A DNA stretch of 47,826 bases. Source: an uncultured Thiotrichales bacterium (GTDB lineage: Bacteria; Pseudomonadota; Gammaproteobacteria; Francisellales; CACEW01). The notes below the pieces were generated by a model. The model searched no databases, was not told the origin of the DNA, and saw only the letters and a list, made by a program, of their open reading frames with translations. Below, one piece after another: positions 1-8,179 of the stretch; positions within the stretch are counted from its first letter, which is position 1; every line of letters begins with the position of its first letter. Both the position numbers and the translations under genes were made by a program. The stretch lies in assembly GCA_903870015.1 (NCBI GenBank), contig CAIQBE010000044.1, positions 1 through 47,826 on the forward strand, read 5' to 3'.

Positions 1-235
1 GTTTTTCCCCTTTGTTTTTGTTTATCACTTACATCTTGTATAAGAGTATTAAAACACGCACCTGAAAACAAGTATACTGTTTAATTAACTGGTAAAATAC
101 GCATGCTAATTCTGTTTTGTATTTGTGATAAGCTTTTATTTGTATATGCTATATCAGCGCCGAAGCCTAACACAGCCTTGCATATCAGCGTATGGATGGT
201 ATAGTAACCTTTATTAAAACCTAAGATAATAAAAC

Positions 236-1123
236 ATGAAACTAGCAGGCATTGAGGCGGGCGGCACAAAATTTATCATCGTTATAGGGGATGACCAGGG
301 CAAGGTGCTAGCGCGCAGCCAAATCCCCACCACCACCACCACAGAGACCATGACACAAGTCATTGATTTCTTAAAAAAGCATGAATTTTCCGCCCTGGGC
401 GTTGCTTGCTTTGGCCCCATTGACCCCAACCCCCATTCGCCAACTTACGGTTATATCACCTCAACGCCAAAAACCTCTTGGCGCCATTATGATATTGTAG
501 GCACACTTACACGCGCCCTACCCCCTGTCCCTGTATTTTTTGATACTGATGTTAATGGCGCAGCTTTAGGCGAATACTATTGGGGGAACGGCAAAAACAT
601 CAATAACTTCATTTATTTAACGGTAGGCACAGGCATTGGTGGCGGCGTGATGATTGACGGCAAATTATTGCACGGCACCATGCATCCCGAGCTTGGGCAT
701 ATCTTGATCCCCCAAGACCTCATCAACGACCCCTTTCCTGGGATCTGCCCCTATCACGGCAACTGCCTAGAAGGCTTAGCCTCAGGCCCTGCGATTAAAT
801 CCCGCTGGGATGTTGAATCAGCGCTTGATTTACACGCCTCTCATCCAGCCTGGGATTTTGAGGCGGATTATCTCGCCAAAGCCATGACGAATTACATTTT
901 ATGCTTTTCGCCTGAACGCATTATTTTGGGCGGCGGCGTCATGCAGCAACAACAACTACTGCCTTTAATTCAAGCGAAAACCAAGCAACTACTTGCAGGT
1001 TATATTGAAAATCAAACGATTACTTCCATCGAGAAAACTATTGTTCTTGCTGCTTTAGGTCAAGAGGCTGGCAATATGGGTGCATTAGCCCTGGCTCGCC
1101 TGGCGCTCACTACCACCCTATAA
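236..1123 (+). CDS. ROK-family sugar kinase, probable fructokinase
   Basis: A 295-residue ROK kinase that probably phosphorylates fructose to fructose-6-phosphate with ATP in the cytosol. The N-terminal phosphate loop GIEAGGTKF is at residues 5-13. The catalytic aspartate is D105 in TDVNGAALGE, and the ROK signature GTGIGGGVMIDG is at 131-142. The zinc site is H155 (PELGH) with C171, H174 and C177 in CPYHGNCLEG. This Cys-x2-His-x2-Cys form is typical of YdhR/ScrK-type fructokinases and not of glucokinase or NagK, whose site has more cysteines. The length is normal for the group. The ATG is the only sensible start, although its ribosome binding site is weak. It stands alone, with a 108 bp gap to the next gene. 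Mannokinase or another hexokinase activity cannot be excluded. Confidence 0.88.
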   Translation: MKLAGIEAGGTKFIIVIGDDQGKVLARSQIPTTTTTETMTQVIDFLKKHEFSALGVACFGPIDPNPHSPTYGYITSTPKTSWRHYDIVGTLTRALPPVPVFFDTDVNGAALGEYYWGNGKNINNFIYLTVGTGIGGGVMIDGKLLHGTMHPELGHILIPQDLINDPFPGICPYHGNCLEGLASGPAIKSRWDVESALDLHASHPAWDFEADYLAKAMTNYILCFSPERIILGGGVMQQQQLLPLIQAKTKQLLAGYIENQTITSIEKTIVLAALGQEAGNMGALALARLALTTTL

Positions 1124-1182
1124 TCAAATAATTTTGCAAAACACACTTTACTTTTAACCAAGAGTTGATTATTATGCGATCA

Positions 1183-1204
1183 ATGCTGGTTATATAATCA
1201 GCAT
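1183..1204. promoter_or_regulatory. 22 bp near-perfect palindrome between genes
   Basis: ATGCTGGTTAT is followed directly by ATAATCAGCAT, an 11+11 inverted repeat with one mismatched pair. It lies 60 bp after the kinase gene and 28 bp before the next start codon. It could be an operator for the downstream gene or a weak transcript end for the upstream one. There is no T tract that would make it a standard terminator. Confidence 0.35.
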
Positions 1205-1231
1205 ATTATAAAATATAAAAGGACTTATATT

Positions 1232-1846
1232 ATGCACTCACACCCCATTTCTCAACTTAAGTTGACCCCTCCCTCATTGCGCCGCATGCTTTCATGGTTT
1301 AGCCCCAGCACAGAAGAAGCCTCCGCATCTGCAGAATTACTCTCCGCCCTAATGCTCATCCCCGCCTATCTCAATCAAAAAAAGCGCCTGAACCCTGACT
1401 CAGGGCGTATTTTTAATAGTTATTTTGATATAGACAACATGCGGCATTTACTCGGCGCATTAAAGAAACACACTCCCGACGCCCAGGATATTGAGCTTGC
1501 TCATACATCTTTATTTCTCATGTATCAAATGCTGCGCCACCTCAGCCAACAATCCCACCTCACAGACATTGAGGTGATCAAGACAATTTTGGATGATTTT
1601 AGCCGAAAAGTCTTTAAAATTGAGGCTATTGGACCCCATGTTTTCAAACCAGGCGAATCACTCATGACCTGCATCACCTCAAAACTAGGCCATCACAAGC
1701 ATCCAACACCGCACACTGTATTTTTTGATAAAGACCTACCAGTCCGGGCTACTATCACTATTAATGACCAGCACTTCCCCCTGATGCTAACGCCCTTTGA
1801 TCAACCACACCGCCTGCTTCGACCTTTTGAAATTGCGCCTTGTTAA
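1232..1846 (+). CDS. Hypothetical soluble protein, 204 aa
   Basis: I do not recognise this family. The start is well supported by AAGGA eight to nine bases before the ATG. The protein has no signal peptide and no membrane segment. It is predicted to be largely helical up to about residue 130 and then more beta-like, with a PGES turn near residue 142. Codon use matches the neighbours, so it looks like a real gene and not noise. It is preceded by a 22 bp palindrome and followed 50 bp later by a small membrane protein gene on the same strand. An effector or a lineage-specific protein are both possible; nothing in the sequence decides between them. Confidence 0.6.
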   Translation: MHSHPISQLKLTPPSLRRMLSWFSPSTEEASASAELLSALMLIPAYLNQKKRLNPDSGRIFNSYFDIDNMRHLLGALKKHTPDAQDIELAHTSLFLMYQMLRHLSQQSHLTDIEVIKTILDDFSRKVFKIEAIGPHVFKPGESLMTCITSKLGHHKHPTPHTVFFDKDLPVRATITINDQHFPLMLTPFDQPHRLLRPFEIAPC

Positions 1847-1896
1847 TCACTCGTGCTATGCTTTGCTGAAACAGAATAAAATGGAAGATAAAAATT

Positions 1897-2145
1897 ATGA
1901 TGGACACCTTTGTCAATGGCATGAATGTCATGGTACTGCAATTTCATACGCTTTTTATTGTGATGATGGTGCTATTACACATCTTTTGCGCTACCGCGAT
2001 TGCAAGTAACATCGGACAGCTACACAAACGCGCTGTCCCACCCCAAATGATGCCTGGCAGTGCTTGGGTGTTGGCGGGATTAGTCATGGGTATTTGGGGC
2101 TTACTGGTCTATTGGTTAATGCATCATTCTAGTCTAGCACGATAA
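1897..2145 (+). CDS. Small inner-membrane protein with two helices
   Basis: An 82-residue protein with two clear hydrophobic segments, about residues 15-36 and 53-75, joined by a short basic, proline-containing loop. This suggests an inner-membrane hairpin with the loop in the cytoplasm. GGAAG about 11 bases upstream is a fair ribosome binding site. Its 3' end overlaps the 3' end of the convergent permease gene by 22 bp. An overlapping frame at 1797-2009 has no such protein-like character. I do not know its function; the size resembles accessory subunits of membrane complexes. Confidence 0.6.
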   Translation: MMDTFVNGMNVMVLQFHTLFIVMMVLLHIFCATAIASNIGQLHKRAVPPQMMPGSAWVLAGLVMGIWGLLVYWLMHHSSLAR

Positions 2146-3506
2146 ATAGCATGAGCCGCCCACAAGACTAAAAATAAAATCACTGAGGAATATGTTACCA
2201 AAAAGCCACTCAAGCTCACGGTATGACTAATCAACAAACCCTGCGCTTGCCCAATGATTACCAATAATAAAATGATCATTGAAATAATTGGGCCCCAAGG
2301 ATAGAACTTGGCGCGAAATTTTAGATCGGATAATTTACCACCTTCCCTCAAATACACTTTACGAAAACGATAGTGTGACAGGGCGATGCCAAACCAGGCA
2401 ATAAAGCCAGACAAAGATGATATCTGTACTACATAAGAGAAGAATACGCCATTACCTACAAAAGAAGACACAAAGATTAAAGACCCAATCGCCGCCGTCA
2501 CTAAGAGCGCCAAGAGTGGCACGCCTTTTTTGGTGGTATGCGCAAATACTTTAGGGGTTTCACCTTCTTTGGCCATATACCAAAAGATTCGTGTTGCCGA
2601 ATACATGCTGGCATTTGCGGCAGATAACACCGCCACCAAGATAATAAAGTTAATAATCGAACCCGCGTACTTTAGACCAGCCTCCGTGAAAATTTTAGTA
2701 AATGGACTCATCATTACATCAGTCTGATTCGTCAGCGAAGGATCCATATAAGGGATGAGACTGCCAATAATAAACGTTGCCAAAATATAAAATAGACACA
2801 GGCGCCAAAATACCATTTTGATGGAGCGGGGAATGGTAATGTGTGGATTTTTGGCCTCGCCTGAAGCCACGCCCACGAGTTCCGTCCCCTGAAAGGAAAA
2901 GCCGGCAAATAAAAATACCGTCACAAAACCTAAAAATCCGGTATGAAAGGGCGCATCACCGACAGTCCAATTTTGATGAATCAATGCAGGTTGCTCACCT
3001 AAAAGATATAAACCCACCAAAATAAACACAACAACTGTTGCCACTTTAAGGAACGATAGAAGATACTCAATCTCACCATACACATTCACCGAAAAAATAT
3101 TCGCACCAAAAACTCCCAGAAATAAGACAGCTGATAACCAAAAATCACTGGCCTGGGGATACCAAAAATGAATCAAGATGACTGCGGCAGAAATCTCGGT
3201 CGCGACGGTAATCGCCCAGTTAAACCAATAATTGTAAGACATGGCAAAACCAAAAGAAGGGTTCACATATTGTGAGGAATACTTACAAAAAGTACCGGTA
3301 TGCGGCTGGTAGGTGCTCATCTCACCCAAGCTCATCATCAAGAAATACACGACAATCGCCATAATGGCATAAGCCAAAAGCGAACCGCCAGGGCCCCCAA
3401 CCGATATGGAGTAACCACTTGCTAGAAAAATACCCGTACCGATGGAGCCACCTAGGGCGATCATGTTGACATGGCGGGCTTCAAGTTTTTGCGCAAGTTT
3501 TGTCAT
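2124..3506 (-). CDS. Amino acid permease, APC superfamily (AAT/LysP-like)
   Basis: A 460-residue transporter with about twelve hydrophobic helices, expected to import an amino acid with protons across the inner membrane. The first helix carries the family motif IALGGSIGTGIFLASG (residues 16-31). GGPGG follows, and helix 3 has the family's SLGEM and NYWFNW patterns. The GVASGEAKNP segment in helix 6-7 is typical of the AAT family (LysP, AroP, GabP, CycA). Substrate cannot be read from sequence; lysine or an aromatic amino acid would fit. The length is normal. It stands alone on the minus strand and converges on the small membrane protein gene with a 22 bp overlap. Confidence 0.85.
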   Translation of the reverse strand: MTKLAQKLEARHVNMIALGGSIGTGIFLASGYSISVGGPGGSLLAYAIMAIVVYFLMMSLGEMSTYQPHTGTFCKYSSQYVNPSFGFAMSYNYWFNWAITVATEISAAVILIHFWYPQASDFWLSAVLFLGVFGANIFSVNVYGEIEYLLSFLKVATVVVFILVGLYLLGEQPALIHQNWTVGDAPFHTGFLGFVTVFLFAGFSFQGTELVGVASGEAKNPHITIPRSIKMVFWRLCLFYILATFIIGSLIPYMDPSLTNQTDVMMSPFTKIFTEAGLKYAGSIINFIILVAVLSAANASMYSATRIFWYMAKEGETPKVFAHTTKKGVPLLALLVTAAIGSLIFVSSFVGNGVFFSYVVQISSLSGFIAWFGIALSHYRFRKVYLREGGKLSDLKFRAKFYPWGPIISMIILLLVIIGQAQGLLISHTVSLSGFLVTYSSVILFLVLWAAHAIYRARLE

Positions 3507-3584
3507 AATGGCTTTTTTTAATAAATATTAAGGAATGGTACTGTCGTAGCGCGTTGCTGTCAATTGATTTTACTGCTCATCACC

Positions 3585-4091
3585 CTATCCTTGATGCAAA
3601 AACAACCCACCAATACCTAACAGCGTGAGCAATGTTCCCCCAAAAAATAAGCGCTGCATTAGCACCAACCCTGTCTCTAAAGCGCTGAGCCTATTATTAA
3701 TCGCACCAATATCATGCTTAAGCTCAATTTTCAGCTCATTAATATCTGCCTTAAACTCTGCTCGAAGTGATGTACCCATTGCCTGCATGTCTGATCGGAT
3801 GACCGCTTCCATCGCCTGCATATCCGAACGAATACCTGCTTCCATCGCCTGCATATCAGCCCTGATACCAGCCTCCATTACCTGCATATCCGATCTCAGG
3901 CTGGTCTCTAGCAATTGCAAATCAGCTCGCGTTGCCAGATGCTCAATACTGCTATTGAGGGACTCTTCGAATATACCTACAAACTCTCGCGCCTGCTGCT
4001 CAGAAACACCTGCATTGGTGAGTCGATCAAAAGACTTTAATGAATTAAACGGAGGCATGATATGAACCATGGCTTGCTTTGCTGCTTGCAT
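3585..4091 (-). CDS. DUF1640-type coiled-coil membrane-anchored protein
   Basis: A 168-residue protein with three parts. Residues 20-50 form a helical region of the type NAGVSEQQAREFVGIFEES. Residues 55-131 are seven consecutive 11-residue units such as RSDMQAMEAGI. One hydrophobic helix lies at about 143-165, near the C-terminus. This is the layout of DUF1640/Bdr-like coiled-coil proteins, which are anchored by a C-terminal helix. Eleven-residue periodicity favours a right-handed or nearly straight coiled coil. The first ATG sits inside a TATAAT-like sequence and has no ribosome binding site, so translation may begin at M8 or M12. Function unknown. Confidence 0.7.
   Translation of the reverse strand: MQAAKQAMVHIMPPFNSLKSFDRLTNAGVSEQQAREFVGIFEESLNSSIEHLATRADLQLLETSLRSDMQVMEAGIRADMQAMEAGIRSDMQAMEAVIRSDMQAMGTSLRAEFKADINELKIELKHDIGAINNRLSALETGLVLMQRLFFGGTLLTLLGIGGLFLHQG
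3765..3896 (-). repeat. Four tandem 33 bp coding repeats
   Basis: Four adjacent 33 bp units encode RSDMQVMEAGI, RADMQAMEAGI, RSDMQAMEAVI and RSDMQAMGTSL within the coiled-coil gene. More diverged units extend the array to about 3699-3929. The unit keeps the reading frame, so gain or loss of units would change coiled-coil length without breaking the gene. Confidence 0.8.
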
Positions 4092-4178
4092 TATAACGTA
4101 TTTTTTTTAATCTGACATGATCATATTATATTCGATATGCGCATATTTGCAACACTTATTTTGCAAATTGAACGGGGA

Positions 4179-4730
4179 TTAAATTCCTAACGCCTTACCC
4201 ATAAAAAACAACACCGCTTGAATCGCAATAATTAGAATCAAGGGCGCTAAATCAAAGCCATGAATTGGTTTAACTACTGATCTTATTGGCCTCAGCACAG
4301 GCTCAGTCAGTTGCGCCAGCACAATATATATTGGATTCATCATCGCATGAGGATTAAAGCTCATAATCGCACGAATAATAATTGCAAAGAAATAAAGATT
4401 CAGCACTAACTGGATAAACTTAACCAACAACGTTATTAAAAACACCCCTACAGGTGCGATACTAAGCACTAATGAAATAATAGCTAAATTCAACGCCAAA
4501 ATTAAAAACACCAAAAACAACGCGGCAATATCTACACCAAATAACCCTGGAATAATGCGCCGCAATGGCAAGAGCAAAGGATTGGTTAGCTTCATGACAA
4601 ATTGGCACAAAGGATTATAAAAATCAGCCTTGACCCACTGCAATAAAAACCGCAGTAACACAATGCTTGCGAACATGGTAAATACCATATTGACCACAAA
4701 GAGTAATGTTGCTGTTAATGCTCCGATCAT
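4179..4730 (-). CDS. yggT: YggT family integral membrane protein
   Basis: A 183-residue inner-membrane protein with two copies of the YggT domain, at about residues 1-80 and 95-183. Each copy has two hydrophobic helices and the family pattern ending in NP..PI/LR(R/S)(I/V)(I/V).P..G.D. Here these read NPLLLPLRRIIPGLFGVDIA and TEPVLRPIRSVVKPIHGFDLA. The family has no firmly established biochemical role. GAGG is seven bases upstream of the ATG. It is the last gene of the hemF / HMG-CoA reductase / yggT run, nine bases after the reductase stop, so it is probably co-transcribed. Confidence 0.88.
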   Translation of the reverse strand: MIGALTATLLFVVNMVFTMFASIVLLRFLLQWVKADFYNPLCQFVMKLTNPLLLPLRRIIPGLFGVDIAALFLVFLILALNLAIISLVLSIAPVGVFLITLLVKFIQLVLNLYFFAIIIRAIMSFNPHAMMNPIYIVLAQLTEPVLRPIRSVVKPIHGFDLAPLILIIAIQAVLFFMGKALGI

Positions 4731-4739
4731 ATTAATCCT

Positions 4740-5762
4740 CTAGCGCTCAAAAGCCATATGGCTTCGGGTTAACTCTTCTTGATTAGTCTGCGCGGCCATC
4801 AAGGATAATTCACCACACAAGACCGTTGCCGCAATAATTTCTGCCAAGCGCTCACTGCTCGCCCCTGGATTTGCAGAATCGGGCAGGCAGGCTAAATTTT
4901 GTAAATTTTCTTGAATGCTTTCATGCTGCTTGCCATTACCAATCGTACCGACAATTATATTGGGTAAATTCACAGAAAAATAACAATCACCACTACTTGT
5001 GACTTCAACCTGGGTAATGCCTTGCGAGCCCTCGACAATATTGGCGGCATCTTGGCCGGTGGCAAGATAGGTGGCTAATAACATATTGGCATAATGCGCA
5101 TTGGCTGAGCGTACACTACCTGCGAGTAAACCACCCATTAAATTTTTATTGGTGTTAAGCGCCGCTAATAACTCTGGTGTCGTACGCAAATGCTTTTCAC
5201 ACAAAGTTCGCGGCAGTGTGGCCTCAGCCACCACTGACTTGCCTCGACCTAAAATACCATTGATCACTGAGACTTTTTTATCCACGCAAAAATTCGCTGA
5301 AATGCTACCATAACTTAACTCTGGATACTGCGCCAAGATACTTTTGATGATGGCATCGGCGGCCTTGGTTGTCATGTTATGACCGGCAGCATCGCCAGTA
5401 AAAAAGCTTAAACGTAAATAAAGATTATGCCCGAGGATCTCGCTATGAATACTTTGCAAGCGACAAAAGCGACTGGTGCTTGCCACAGCTTGTTGCAAAA
5501 CCTGTATATCTAATGCTTGCGCAACTTTTACCGCTGCCTTGGCACTAGGCGCATATAACAATACCGAACGCGTCATACAGTTTTTAATGACTTGCGTATG
5601 AATACCACCCGCTAGATGTGTCACTTTGGCACCACGCTGGGTGGAGGGCCACAACGTGGTCTCAAACGTTGCCATCGGTACCTGTACCTCACCCTGCCAT
5701 ACGCCTCCATAAATTAAGACTGGCCCAATGGTTTTGGTGGGAATATTGGTGGTGTTGGTCAT
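4740..5762 (-). CDS. Hydroxymethylglutaryl-CoA reductase, class I-like
   Basis: Predicted to reduce HMG-CoA to mevalonate with NADPH, the committed step of the mevalonate route to isoprenoids. I chose the ATG that overlaps the hemF stop as ATGA (340 residues). Family motifs are in order: VPMATFETTLWPSTQRG with the catalytic glutamate E34, TGDAAGHNM at 122-130, DKK at 161-163, GRGKSVVAEA, NAHYAN, GQD at 236-238, and SHM with the catalytic histidine H335 near the C-terminus. The usual GTVGGGT loop reads GTIGNGK, a clear departure. The protein begins at the substrate domain and lacks membrane segments, as in prokaryotic enzymes. Coxiella and Legionella also have mevalonate genes, so the find is credible. 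No other mevalonate gene is in the window. Confidence 0.85.
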   Translation of the reverse strand: MTNTTNIPTKTIGPVLIYGGVWQGEVQVPMATFETTLWPSTQRGAKVTHLAGGIHTQVIKNCMTRSVLLYAPSAKAAVKVAQALDIQVLQQAVASTSRFCRLQSIHSEILGHNLYLRLSFFTGDAAGHNMTTKAADAIIKSILAQYPELSYGSISANFCVDKKVSVINGILGRGKSVVAEATLPRTLCEKHLRTTPELLAALNTNKNLMGGLLAGSVRSANAHYANMLLATYLATGQDAANIVEGSQGITQVEVTSSGDCYFSVNLPNIIVGTIGNGKQHESIQENLQNLACLPDSANPGASSERLAEIIAATVLCGELSLMAAQTNQEELTRSHMAFER

Positions 5763-6661
5763 AACTCTGCCCATGCTTTTTGTGGTAAAAAATCAGTGAA
5801 TAAATGCGCTTCCGCTGATCCCGTCTCTGGCTTCCAATTATAACGCCAACTGACCTCACTGGGTAGTGACATCAGGATTGATTCTGTGCGCCCCCCTGAT
5901 TGCAAACCAAAAAGCGTGCCACGATCGTAAATCAGATTAAACTCCACATAACGCCCACGGCGCCATAATTGGAACTCCCGTTCATTCTTGGTAAAATCTA
6001 AATCTTTACGCCGAGCCAATACTTCATCATAGCTCTTGATGTAAGCATCGGTCACACTTTGTAAAAATGCCAAACTCTGCTCAAAGGTTAATTCATTAAA
6101 ATCATCAAAGAAAATTCCACCAATCCCCCGCGCTTCATTGCGATGCTTCAAATAAAAATACTCATCACACCAAGCTTTAAAGCGGGAATATAAATCTGTG
6201 CCATAAAGATCACAAGCATCCCTGGCATTTTTATGCCAAAGCACGCAATCTTCGACAAAACCATAATACGGCGTTAAATCAAAACCGCCGCCGACCCACC
6301 ATATGGGCTTATCATTTTGATCCAAAGTTTGAATCAAGCGCACATTAAAATGCGAGGTCGGTGCATAAGGATTTTGCGGATGAATCACCACAGATACGCC
6401 GGTCGCGCGAAAAGGTTTGTTTTGAATATGCGGGCGATTCGCCGTTGCGCTTTTGGGTAAAGACTCTGCGGTAATATCCGAAAAATTCACCCCGCCTTTT
6501 TCAATCACACTACCACCTTCGAGCACACAAGTGCGTCCGCCGCCACCTCTAGGATATTGCCACTCCTCTATCAAAAATGCTTTTGGCTCATGGCGCATGA
6601 GCATGGTTTTGATATCGTTTTGAATCTTTTGAAAAAACTGACTACAATCTTTGAATGCCAT
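5759..6661 (-). CDS. hemF: Aerobic coproporphyrinogen III oxidase
   Basis: Oxygen-dependent enzyme that decarboxylates coproporphyrinogen III to protoporphyrinogen IX, a late step in haem synthesis, in the cytosol. The sequence follows E. coli HemF almost end to end: GGGGRTCVL near the N-terminus, GVNFS, HPQNPYAPTSHFNVR, GGGFDLTPYYGF, WCDEYFYLKHRNE, and the signature YVEFNLIYDRGTLFGLQSGG. I start at the internal ATG (MAFKDC, 300 aa) because AAGGA lies eight bases upstream; a start ten codons earlier has no ribosome binding site. It heads the run with HMG-CoA reductase (4 bp overlap) and yggT. Haem made here would serve the bd oxidase at 33.6 kb. Confidence 0.95.
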   Translation of the reverse strand: MAFKDCSQFFQKIQNDIKTMLMRHEPKAFLIEEWQYPRGGGGRTCVLEGGSVIEKGGVNFSDITAESLPKSATANRPHIQNKPFRATGVSVVIHPQNPYAPTSHFNVRLIQTLDQNDKPIWWVGGGFDLTPYYGFVEDCVLWHKNARDACDLYGTDLYSRFKAWCDEYFYLKHRNEARGIGGIFFDDFNELTFEQSLAFLQSVTDAYIKSYDEVLARRKDLDFTKNEREFQLWRRGRYVEFNLIYDRGTLFGLQSGGRTESILMSLPSEVSWRYNWKPETGSAEAHLFTDFLPQKAWAEL

Positions 6662-6778
6662 CGCGTCCGTCCTTGAGTTTTGTGGGCGCATTATAGCATT
6701 TTATGGGGTTTTGCTGCAAATGGGATGGGGCCTTGTGGATGCAAATAAGACCCATTCTGGATTAGAATAAAAAGTTAT

Positions 6779-7849
6779 CTAACGATTAACAGGGTTTACC
6801 AGGCCAGGATCTTGACTGGGATTATGCGCTTTATTTAATACCACCTGTGCAAATGGTGTTGTGGACCTATGCATTGGCGCATCTTTACCAAAAAGCTTCT
6901 GGTCTAATTTTTTTAGATTTTTATAAGCGGACTCAATCTTGGCGTGTGCATCCACAGACGCTAATACATCCTTAATAACTTCTTTGCAGCGCTCTGCTTC
7001 TACTTTTTTATTAAGAGGATCTCGACCCTGTTCCGCCAGTTGCTTGCAGGTATGATTTATTTGATGCATTGATAAAGCTACAATAATCTTTTCCCAATTC
7101 AATATCTTTGCCTCTATTTCGATCGTCAGGTACTCCTGCTTTAATCCTTTTATTTCTTCTAAAACATTTTTAATGTAAGGCGTCATATCTACATCTAGTT
7201 TTTTCTTCCTAATCCCATTAAGATTGCTTTTAACACTTACAAAACTCCCCCCCTGAATACCACTAGAAAGCCCTTCAACATAATCGCGCGTATCTTCAGA
7301 GGTTAACTCTTTTGTCCATCCCGCTACTTTTGTTAGTGCCCAAGCACCATCATTCATAACTGCCGATGCTGCCTGACTTACAGCCCCTGCAGTTGCTACT
7401 GCCGCAACTCCAATACCATTCGCAACTGTCGATGTTGCCTGGCCCACAGCCCGCGCTGCCGATGCCAAAGCCTCTCCAACCTTCACCCTTGCTGTATTTG
7501 ACGATGTATAGCTTGGATACTCGAAAGAATTTTTTAATGAGGCAGCTGGCCAATGCTGATCAACCGCAGGAAGGGCCGGACGAGGCCAATACTGCTCTTG
7601 ATGGGCTGGTGGGACGATCGGAACTGAATTTTGGCTCACCGGTTGAGGAGCAAAAGCCGTTGGCTGCGAATCTTTACGCGCTTCATAAGGAACTAAGGCA
7701 AGTGAATAAGAATTAGGAACCTCAGCAGGTGGCGCTGAAGGCTTTGACAGAATTGAATCCTCTATAATAGGGGCTGAAGGCTTTGGTGCACTAGAAATCC
7801 CCATAGGCGCCGACGGCTCTGACTGAAGCCATGTAGGGTCTTCTGCCAT
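6779..7849 (-). CDS. Hypothetical protein with three PSAP motifs
   Basis: A 356-residue protein of unknown family. The first 120 residues are Pro/Ser/Ala-rich and disordered-looking, with PSAP at 12-15, 24-27 and 37-40. Residues about 123-175 are an Ala/Val/Gly-rich stretch, amphipathic or weakly membrane-seeking. The remainder is helical and charged. The annotated ATG has a poor ribosome binding site. The same frame stays open for 41 more codons upstream, reaching a good promoter, and reads like coding sequence (DKEDDENPKPQVSD). The true start may therefore be a rare codon (ATA/ATC), or the original start codon may be lost. PSAP is the ESCRT-I (TSG101) docking motif in eukaryotes and viruses, so a secreted host-directed role is possible but unproven. 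Confidence 0.6.
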   Translation of the reverse strand: MAEDPTWLQSEPSAPMGISSAPKPSAPIIEDSILSKPSAPPAEVPNSYSLALVPYEARKDSQPTAFAPQPVSQNSVPIVPPAHQEQYWPRPALPAVDQHWPAASLKNSFEYPSYTSSNTARVKVGEALASAARAVGQATSTVANGIGVAAVATAGAVSQAASAVMNDGAWALTKVAGWTKELTSEDTRDYVEGLSSGIQGGSFVSVKSNLNGIRKKKLDVDMTPYIKNVLEEIKGLKQEYLTIEIEAKILNWEKIIVALSMHQINHTCKQLAEQGRDPLNKKVEAERCKEVIKDVLASVDAHAKIESAYKNLKKLDQKLFGKDAPMHRSTTPFAQVVLNKAHNPSQDPGLVNPVNR

Positions 7850-8179
7850 CTCATTCTTGGAAGAGAATGCAGTATCAGAAACCTGTGGCTTTGGATTTTC
7901 ATCGTCTTCTTTATCTATTATGATTTTGATACCCGCCTCATTAAAAATTAAATCAAATTTTATGGTGTAATTTTACCATATAAAACCTTAATTTTCAACT
8001 ATTTTACAACATATATTTAATCTATAATTATTTGATAAAAACCACCCTGAATAATACTATTGCGCATACCAGGAATTCTTAGTAAGTACAAAGTCTCATA
8101 TACCCAGCCAATCCTTATCTCCAATCAAGCCCACTGAATTCTTGGCCTTGATTGATACCCATTCTATGTTAAAAAAACA
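7850..8179. other. Intergenic stretch with upstream open frame
   Basis: This 330 bp gap lies between the PSAP protein and the first AAA ATPase. Its lower part (7850-7969) continues the PSAP frame without a stop but without ATG, GTG or TTG in that frame. The middle holds a promoter-like element. The upper part (8000-8179) is AT-rich and I see no gene or terminator in it. Confidence 0.5.
7970..7998 (-). promoter_or_regulatory. Sigma70-type promoter for the PSAP gene
   Basis: On the minus strand, TTGAAA is followed after exactly 17 bases by TAAAAT. Transcription would start about 110 bases before the annotated ATG at 7849. The same TTGAAA-17-TATAAT design precedes the effector-like gene at 45144, which suggests similar expression. 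Confidence 0.55.

Noticed and set aside
1797..2009. 70-codon ORF overlapping two genes
   Set aside because: It runs across the end of the 204-aa gene and the start of the small membrane gene in another frame, with Cys/His-rich nonsense content.
3699..3929. Regular 33 bp repeats as a possible CRISPR array
   Set aside because: The units are adjacent with no spacers and encode in-frame 11-residue coiled-coil repeats.
3625..4065. 146-codon Ser/Ile/Cys-rich ORF on the plus strand
   Set aside because: It mirrors the hendecad repeats of the coiled-coil gene and has no ribosome site or protein-like composition.
7366..7716. 116-codon ORF opposite the PSAP protein gene
   Set aside because: Antisense shadow with Leu/Gln/Pro bias from the Ala/Ser-rich gene; no upstream signals.
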